Positions 24,073-28,058 of a DNA stretch of 28,058 bases are shown here, one piece after another (position 1 is the stretch's first letter; every line of letters starts with the position of its first letter). Made by a program: the position numbers and the translations under genes. The stretch spans positions 1-28,058 of the forward strand of contig DASWVC010000386.1 in NCBI GenBank assembly GCA_036401335.1, in the 5' to 3' direction. This stretch comes from DASWVC01 sp036401335 (GTDB lineage Bacteria > Verrucomicrobiota > Verrucomicrobiia > Chthoniobacterales > JAFAMB01). The notes under the pieces are model-generated. The model made no database searches. It was not told where the DNA came from and saw nothing but the letters and a program-made list of their open reading frames with translations.

Positions 24073-24939
24073 GGTTCGCGCATGCTGTCGGAACTCATCG
24101 ACGCCGGTCAGCGGGTGCTTGGCATGACCCGCTCCGACAGAAGCGCGCGTCAGCTCGAGCACGCCGGCGCTGAGGTGCACCGCGGCACGCTCGAAGGCGT
24201 GGAGAGCATCACGAGCGGCGCCGCCCAAGCCGAACCGGTGATCCACACCGCCTTCGACCACGACTTCTCTCGCTTCGCCGAGAACTGCGAGAAGGATCGG
24301 CGCGTGATCAACGCGATCGGCGCCGTGCTCGCCGGGTCGGATCGGCCGTTTATCATCACCTCCGGCACGGGGATGGGCAGTCCCGGACCCGGCCACGTCG
24401 CGATCGAGGACGTATTCGACCGTGACAACCCGAATCCCCGCCGGCTCTCCGAAGTGGCGGGCGAGGAGGTGGCGAAGCGCGGCGTGTCCGTCGCCGTGGT
24501 ACGCCTGCCGCAAATTCACGACGCGAAGAAGCAGGGGCTGGTCTCGCCAGCGATCAAGATTGCGCGCGCGAAGGGCTTCGCGGGCTATATCGGTGACGGG
24601 GCGAATCGCTGGCCGGTGGCGCATGTAACCGACGTCGCGCGGCTCTACCGGCTGGCGCTGGACAAACATCAGGCGAGCGCGCGGTGGCACGCGGTCGCAG
24701 AGGAGGGCGTGCCGGCTCGCGAAGTTGCCGAGGCGATTGGTCTCGGGCTCGGGGTTCCCGTCAAGTCGCTTTCGCCCGACGAGGCGATGAAATACTTCGG
24801 CTGGCTCGGTCCTTTCGCTCAGATGGACATGCCGGCCTCGAGCGCCTTTACACGCGAGCGGCTCGGTTGGGAGCCGCAAGGGCCCGGCCTCATACAGGAG
24901 CTACGGAACATGGATTATAGCTCAGTCGAAGCGCAGTGA
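24067..24939 (+). pseudogene. Headless extended SDR (NAD-dependent epimerase/dehydratase-like), fused to the AKR relic
   Basis: About 290 residues of an atypical extended SDR are preserved (ELIDAGQRVLGMTRSD, VEVHRG-type AEVHRGTLEGVESI, ITSGTGMGSPGPG, VVRLPQIHDAKKQGLV, YIGDGANRWPVAHVTDVARL) to the TGA at 24939. The N-terminal cofactor motif (normally VTGATGFIGS) is lost except for the last residues FIGS. It is in frame with the AKR relic, so one open frame runs from the ATG at 23800 to 24939 (379 codons). Lacking its dinucleotide loop it is unlikely to be an enzyme, and no ribosome site precedes 23800. Confidence 0.8.
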
Positions 24940-25003
24940 GGCGGCAAATTGAACACTGGCTGCGGGTGCACGGAGAGCAAGTTCAAGACATTGCATTTCA
25001 CGC

Positions 25004-25237
25004 ATGCCAACAATCATTATCACCGGTGGCCATGGCGGCATCGGGTTCGAATGCGCGAAGCAACTCGCCGCCGGCGGGCGTCTGAACATTCTTCTTGCCG
25101 GACGAAACATGGAGCGCATGGAGCCGGCTGCACAGCAACTGCGCACGACCTACCGCGTGAAGGTCGACACCATTCAGCTCGACACCTCGTCCCTCGCGTC
25201 GATGAGCGGAGCGGCCGCTCGGTGCCGTGACCGATGA
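25004..25237 (+). pseudogene. SDR N-terminal stub
   Basis: The ATG at 25004 opens a well-kept SDR start: MPTIIITGGHGGIGFECAKQ, ILLAGRN, DTSSLASM. After 77 residues the frame stops at TGA 25235-25237, before the NNAG and YxxxK regions, so the active site is missing. The stop overlaps the next gene's ATG by 4 bases. Confidence 0.75.
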
Positions 25238-25695
25238 AGGCTACTACCCGGCGCAATTCTGTCATAGGTCGCTGTCTGCTTTCGCTAGTAGCAGCAGTCT
25301 CAATTGGAGGTTCGTTTCTAGCCGATTGGAACAATACTCACATATACAAACCCAACTGGCCGCCTCACGCCAAGTTTCACAATGGACAAACGATGGCCGT
25401 TGGCGTCTTGCTAGGGCGGGCCGCGGCTTTCTTCACCTGGCGCCGGAAGGGTGACGCACGCACAAACCTGATGGCAGCGGCAATGTTTGCTTCTTTCTAT
25501 TGGGTTAGCCAAGCCATGGCGTTCCTGTTTCCAGGTGTCACGTGGACTGGTCCGAATTTGCTGAAGCCGGGCGAGAGTCTTCATCCGGCCGTGCCGCTGC
25601 GGGCGAAGCTGGACCTGGTCCTCATCACCCCGGTCATTCTCGCCGTCGCTTTGCTTTGGCGCACCACAGGTACGCAGCCTGGTGAACGACGATAG
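25234..25695 (+). CDS. Four-helix membrane protein, DUF6640-like
   Basis: 153 residues. Likely membrane helices lie at about 11-30 (IGRCLLSLVAAVSIGGSF), 53-70 (TMAVGVLLGRAAAFFTW), 79-100 (LMAAAMFASFYWVSQAMAFL) and 126-142 (LVLITPVILAVALLW). The conserved-looking loop ADWNNTHIYKPNWPPHAKFH, NGQT after helix 1 is the hallmark of DUF6640 as I recall it. The function is unknown. The ATG overlaps the SDR stub stop (ATGA), so if it is translated it may depend on ribosomes ending on that stub. Confidence 0.75.
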   Translation: MKATTRRNSVIGRCLLSLVAAVSIGGSFLADWNNTHIYKPNWPPHAKFHNGQTMAVGVLLGRAAAFFTWRRKGDARTNLMAAAMFASFYWVSQAMAFLFPGVTWTGPNLLKPGESLHPAVPLRAKLDLVLITPVILAVALLWRTTGTQPGERR

Positions 25696-25739
25696 ACGGC
25701 CGGACTTCGCAATGCCTTTCCACATAGTGAGTTCACTCC

Positions 25740-25890
25740 CAGCGGCTGAAAGGAATCTTCACGAATTTCACCGGCGAGGGTCAGAGCTTTGGCAACTTGG
25801 TTGAACACATCAGGCAGTTCCAGAAGAAATCGCCGGGAGCGTACTTCAAGAGCAACGACGTTCTCACGCATCACGACCAGCTCTTAGCTC
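25740..25890 (+). pseudogene. SnoaL-like (NTF2 fold) fragment
   Basis: One frame reads RLKGIFTNFTGEGQSFGNLV, EHIRQFQKKSPGAYFKSNDV, LTHHDQLL and then enters IS4 sequence. This matches the middle of SnoaL-like polyketide-cyclase-related proteins. The beginning is out of frame (AFPHSEFTPSG upstream in another frame) and the end is missing. It is probably a gene cut by the transposase piece that starts at about 25884. Confidence 0.55.
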
Positions 25891-26210
25891 GAGTTTGGCG
25901 TCGGCCGCGCCTTTTGGTACCAGGCACTCTGACGAAAGGCTTGCTGCCAGGCCGGCTGACGTTGGACGATTAAGGCCACCAAGGCGTACAGGACTAACCG
26001 GACCGGCGTGGTGCGCGCAACGGCCGCATCATTCCATTGGCGCTGGCCGTCGACGCCCAAGTACTGGCGGGCCGTTTGGAACGTGGTCTCCATCGACCAA
26101 CGCCGGATGAAGTAGAGCACGATCTGGCGGGCGGAGAGCGTCAGGTCAGTCGAAAGGAACGCTTGGGGTTCGCAGCGCTTTTTAGGGTCGCCCACCAGCA
26201 CCCACTGGCT
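25884..26210 (-). pseudogene. IS4-type transposase, C-terminal piece
   Basis: The minus strand reads WVLVGDPKKRCEPQAFLSTD, YFIRRWSMETTFQTARQYLG, QRQWNDAAVARTTPVRLVLY and QRQPAWQQAFRQSAWYQKAR. This contains the RRWxxExxFQ block with the catalytic Glu and the region after it in IS4/IS701-type DDE transposases. The first two Asp residues are absent and the last residues run into the SnoaL-like fragment. It is inactive. Confidence 0.75.
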
Positions 26211-26466
26211 GGCCTCCAACCAATTGCGGCTGTGGTTTTCGGCTTTTGTCCACCTGATCCTGAGCACGCTGCAGGCCGCGGTCTTGGTCGGCACCGCGTT
26301 GGAATGGGCCTCGATTGGCCAGATCCGCTTGCGGCTTTTTAAGATCGCGGCCCGCGTTCGCGTCAGCGTGCGCCGGGTCCACCTGGAGTTGTGTTCGGCC
26401 TATCCTTTGCAGGCGCTTTTTGCCGTGGTGCATCAGCGGTTGCGGGCCTTGCCCACGGCGCTTTAG
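26211..26466 (+). pseudogene. IS1380-type transposase, C-terminal end
   Basis: The plus strand gives NQLRLWFSAFVHLILSTLQA, GTALEWASIGQIRLRLFKIA, ARVRVSVRRVHLELCSAYPL and QALFAVVHQRLRALPT with the stop at 26466. This is the recognisable end of IS1380-family transposases. It begins immediately next to the oppositely oriented IS4 piece near 26211. The catalytic domain is missing. The 26467-26695 tail has no gene and may be the 3' non-coding end of this IS. Confidence 0.7.
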
Positions 26467-26731
26467 CCGCGCAAAGACCCCCTCCCAAGCACCGGTCGAG
26501 CCCCTGGGCGCTCCTCGCGGCCGAAAACCTGTGCCCTGCCATCGCCCTGCGACCCAGCACCACGCCCGAAAAAGGCGCAAAGACGGCCGCCCACGTCGAG
26601 AAAATCATGGTCCGACCAAGGCCAGCCTGCGGATCATCTGCAACCTCCTTCCAGCACGTTCGGACTTACACTTTGTGAGCGATTGGGGCTAAGCGGAAAC
26701 CCGGAACCGTGTTATTGTTGAAGCGAAGGCC

Positions 26732-26971
26732 ATGAATTTTGCAGAATATTTTCAGCGAGATCCAGGGATCTGTGGCGGTGAAACCGTGCTGAAAGGGACA
26801 CGAGTCACGCTGCGGACCATCTTAGCGAGCCTCGCGGAGGGTGGCTCTTTCGAACAGATATTGAAGGACTATCCGTCCTTGACCCAAGATCAGCTGCGGG
26901 CAGCCGTGGCTTTCGCGGCAGCGTCTGCGAGAGAAGATCTACCGACCCGGGTTATGCCAGCCGTTGGGTGA
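26732..26971 (+). CDS. DUF433 protein, putative antitoxin
   Basis: A 79-residue DUF433 protein: RDPGICGGETVLKGTRVTLR, TILASLAEGGSFEQILKDYP, LTQDQLRAAVAFAAA. The domain is a small helix-turn-helix fold that commonly precedes a DUF5615 gene and is regarded as its antitoxin. It begins at the ATG at 26732 with GAAGG just upstream. The stop overlaps the next start by 4 bases, giving the typical antitoxin-first coupled pair. Confidence 0.9.
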   Translation: MNFAEYFQRDPGICGGETVLKGTRVTLRTILASLAEGGSFEQILKDYPSLTQDQLRAAVAFAAASAREDLPTRVMPAVG

Positions 26972-27324
26972 GGATCAAACTCGACGAGAATATCCCTGTG
27001 TCTCTGGTGGGGCTTCTCGCGTGGCACGGGCACGACGTGGAGACTGTCAGAGCCGAAGGTTTGGTCGGGCGAAAGGACCAGGAGATTTGGCGGGACTGCC
27101 AACGCGAAGATCGATTGTTAATCACGCAGGATTTGGATTTCTCTGACCTGCGGACGTTTCAGCCTGGGACCCACGCCGGGATTGTGCTGGTTCGCTTGCA
27201 GCACCCCGGGCGGGTCGGGTTGATCAGGGTTCTTTCCTGGGTTTTCCAAACACACGACGTGGAGAGTTGGAAAAGCTGCTTCGTGGTCGTGTCCGACACG
27301 AAGGTTCGGATCCGGAGGGGATGA
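26968..27324 (+). CDS. DUF5615 PIN-like protein, putative toxin
   Basis: 118 residues from the GTG at 26968, coupled to the DUF433 gene by a GTGA overlap. DUF5615 is a PIN-like nuclease fold. Acidic positions are kept: Asp6 and Glu7 (KLDENIP), Glu39 (KDQEIW), Asp55 and Asp57 (ITQDLDFSDL). This is consistent with a metal-dependent RNase. HAGIVLVRL follows as usual. The pair sits between IS relics, as stand-alone toxin-antitoxin modules often do. Toxicity is an inference from the family. Confidence 0.9.
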   Translation: MRIKLDENIPVSLVGLLAWHGHDVETVRAEGLVGRKDQEIWRDCQREDRLLITQDLDFSDLRTFQPGTHAGIVLVRLQHPGRVGLIRVLSWVFQTHDVESWKSCFVVVSDTKVRIRRG

Positions 27325-27424
27325 GAAGAACTCGCTAGCCCAAGTTCGCCAGTTTGAAAGGCAGTTTTGCTGATTTTCAATGACTTAAACCGATTAAAGG
27401 ACCATTTTCTCCATTGCACCTTCA

Positions 27425-27690
27425 ATGCTTTTTGGTCGGGTGGGCAGCTCGACGCCCAGGCGGACAAGCAACTCGGCCACAGGGGCGAAGCAGACGCACC
27501 ACGCCGTCTTTGTCAACCAAGCCGGCCAGATCGTGGCCGAGTTCGGTTTTGACCGCACGGAAGCCGGCTGGCAACACTGGCGCCAGCAACCCCCCCGTTT
27601 TGCGCCGCTGTCCGTCACCATCGAGACCAGTCAGGGTGTCCTCAGCGAGGTTCAGTCCGGTTCTTATCCCGACCCGTTTCGGCGCGGAAA
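27425..27690 (+). pseudogene. IS110-type transposase N-terminal fragment
   Basis: The frame from about 27425 reads GAKQTHHAVFVNQAGQIVAE, FGFDRTEAGWQHW and LSVTIETSQGVLSEVQSG, following the IS110 RuvC-like N-terminus (DWAxxHHxVxVxDxxG, then VAIETxxGLLV). The leading catalytic Asp is not evident and the match ends near 27660. It is degenerate, with no C-terminal Tnp domain. Positions 27325-27424 hold nothing I recognise. Confidence 0.55.
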
Positions 27691-27769
27691 CGCAAGAGTG
27701 TCTAAGAAACGTCTAAGCAAATCAGAAGGTACTTCTCGATTTCTGTTGTAAGTGCTTGATTTTGAGGCA

Positions 27770-27843
27770 TGCACCCGGAGAGGCTCGAACTCCCAACCTT
27801 CTGATCCGAAGTCAGACGCTCTATCCGATTGAGCTACGGGTGC
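27770..27843 (-). tRNA. tRNA-Arg (anticodon UCG)
   Basis: The minus strand folds as a full cloverleaf of 74 bases without encoded CCA. The acceptor stem is GCACCCG/CGGGTGC (7 bp) with discriminator A. The D arm is AGCTCAATCGGATAGAGC. The anticodon stem TCTGA/TCAGA carries the loop CTTCGGA, giving anticodon UCG, and the T loop contains GTTCGAGCC. It reads CGA and by wobble other CGN codons. The 3' end faces the IS110 relic, the side on which integrating elements usually sit. Confidence 0.96.
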
Positions 27844-27888
27844 GGCACAGCGAGGAAGAATGCCACAAACCGGAAGAATGCAAAGTAG

Positions 27889-27913
27889 AATGGCAGGGGG
27901 CTCGCCTGCCATT
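27889..27913. repeat. Perfect 9-bp-stem hairpin upstream of tRNA-Arg
   Basis: AATGGCAGG and CCTGCCATT flank a 7-base loop GGGCTCG. Next to it, GGAAGAATGC occurs twice in direct orientation (27854-27863 and 27872-27881). It lies on the 5' side of the tRNA and may end transcription from beyond the window or mark tRNA leader control. Positions 27914-28058 show no gene. Confidence 0.45.
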
Positions 27914-28058
27914 TAACGCCGGACCGCCGGGCTCTTTTCCGGGAAGAACAATGAACCGTGGACCAACCGCGACGGCTCAGGAACCCAAGAATCTGCTTCC
28001 CTGGCGCTTCGGCCGGTTCAGCACCCCGCCTTGGCAACGGGGAAGCCCGTGATATAAT

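Noticed and set aside
23728..24879. 383-codon minus-strand open frame
   Set aside because: It mirrors the AKR-SDR relic, which has clear homology on the plus strand. Its Arg/His-rich composition is typical of antisense frames in high-GC DNA.
27756..28052. 98-codon plus-strand open frame across the tRNA
   Set aside because: It runs through the tRNA-Arg gene on the opposite strand and has no coding signature.
1..28058. CRISPR array or large tandem repeat
   Set aside because: No regularly spaced repeats of 20-40 bases were seen on reading through the window.

Overview
The window is high-GC bacterial chromosome. It mixes a few intact operons with an unusual density of broken genes and insertion-sequence (IS) relics. 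I think a soil-type Verrucomicrobiota (Spartobacteria-like) genome most likely, from the overall gene style (secreted TPR/macroglobulin genes, DUF433/DUF5615 pairs, the particular ParA-like relic). That is an inference; no rRNA or marker gene fixes the taxonomy.

Layout. Positions 1-8281, all on the minus strand, form one tight operon: a secreted TPR protein, an 1822-residue thioester-containing bacterial alpha-2-macroglobulin, and penicillin-binding protein 1C, cut by the left window edge. The genes overlap by 4 and 22 bases. A plausible sigma70-type promoter sits at 8429-8457, inside a long inverted repeat. Positions 8569-9780 are mobile-element debris: a Pro/Ala-rich tail, a frameshifted ParA-like ATPase and an IS5-type transposase piece. 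Positions 9802-12390 hold a TetR regulator, an epoxide-hydrolase-like enzyme, short-chain dehydrogenase (SDR) scraps and a cupin. Positions 12416-14455 hold a glyoxalase-fold stub abutting a GH15 tail, an unknown 99-residue protein, and a GNAT acetyltransferase that appears split by a short insertion. A 132-residue orphan protein with a C-terminal membrane segment (14451-14849) and an IS6-type relic follow. About 1.3 kb with little recognisable content comes next.

Positions 16661-18843 encode a LytS-type sensor kinase and its LytTR response regulator, followed by a small, apparently exported chorismate mutase (19167-19505). From 19.9 kb to the right end is a gene graveyard with live islands. 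An IS5 transposase C-terminus is fused in frame to a LysR start. A truncated NmrA-like gene is followed by an intact divergent unit: an AraC regulator facing an SDR plus an aldo-keto reductase, with a candidate operator between them. Then come an aldo-keto reductase pseudogene fused in frame to a headless SDR, an SDR stub overlapping a DUF6640-like membrane protein, a SnoaL-like stub, and IS4 and IS1380 transposase pieces. A DUF433/DUF5615 toxin-antitoxin-like pair, an IS110 stub and tRNA-Arg(UCG) end the window.

The intact genes make three functional groups: cell-envelope surveillance (TPR, macroglobulin, PBP1C), a LytS/LytTR sensory pair, and two regulator-plus-oxidoreductase cassettes typical of electrophile or xenobiotic handling. 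I found no CRISPR array and no clearly new multi-gene system. The most unusual objects are the junction genes (AKR-SDR, LysR-IS5, VOC-GH15), the split GNAT gene and the orphan small proteins.
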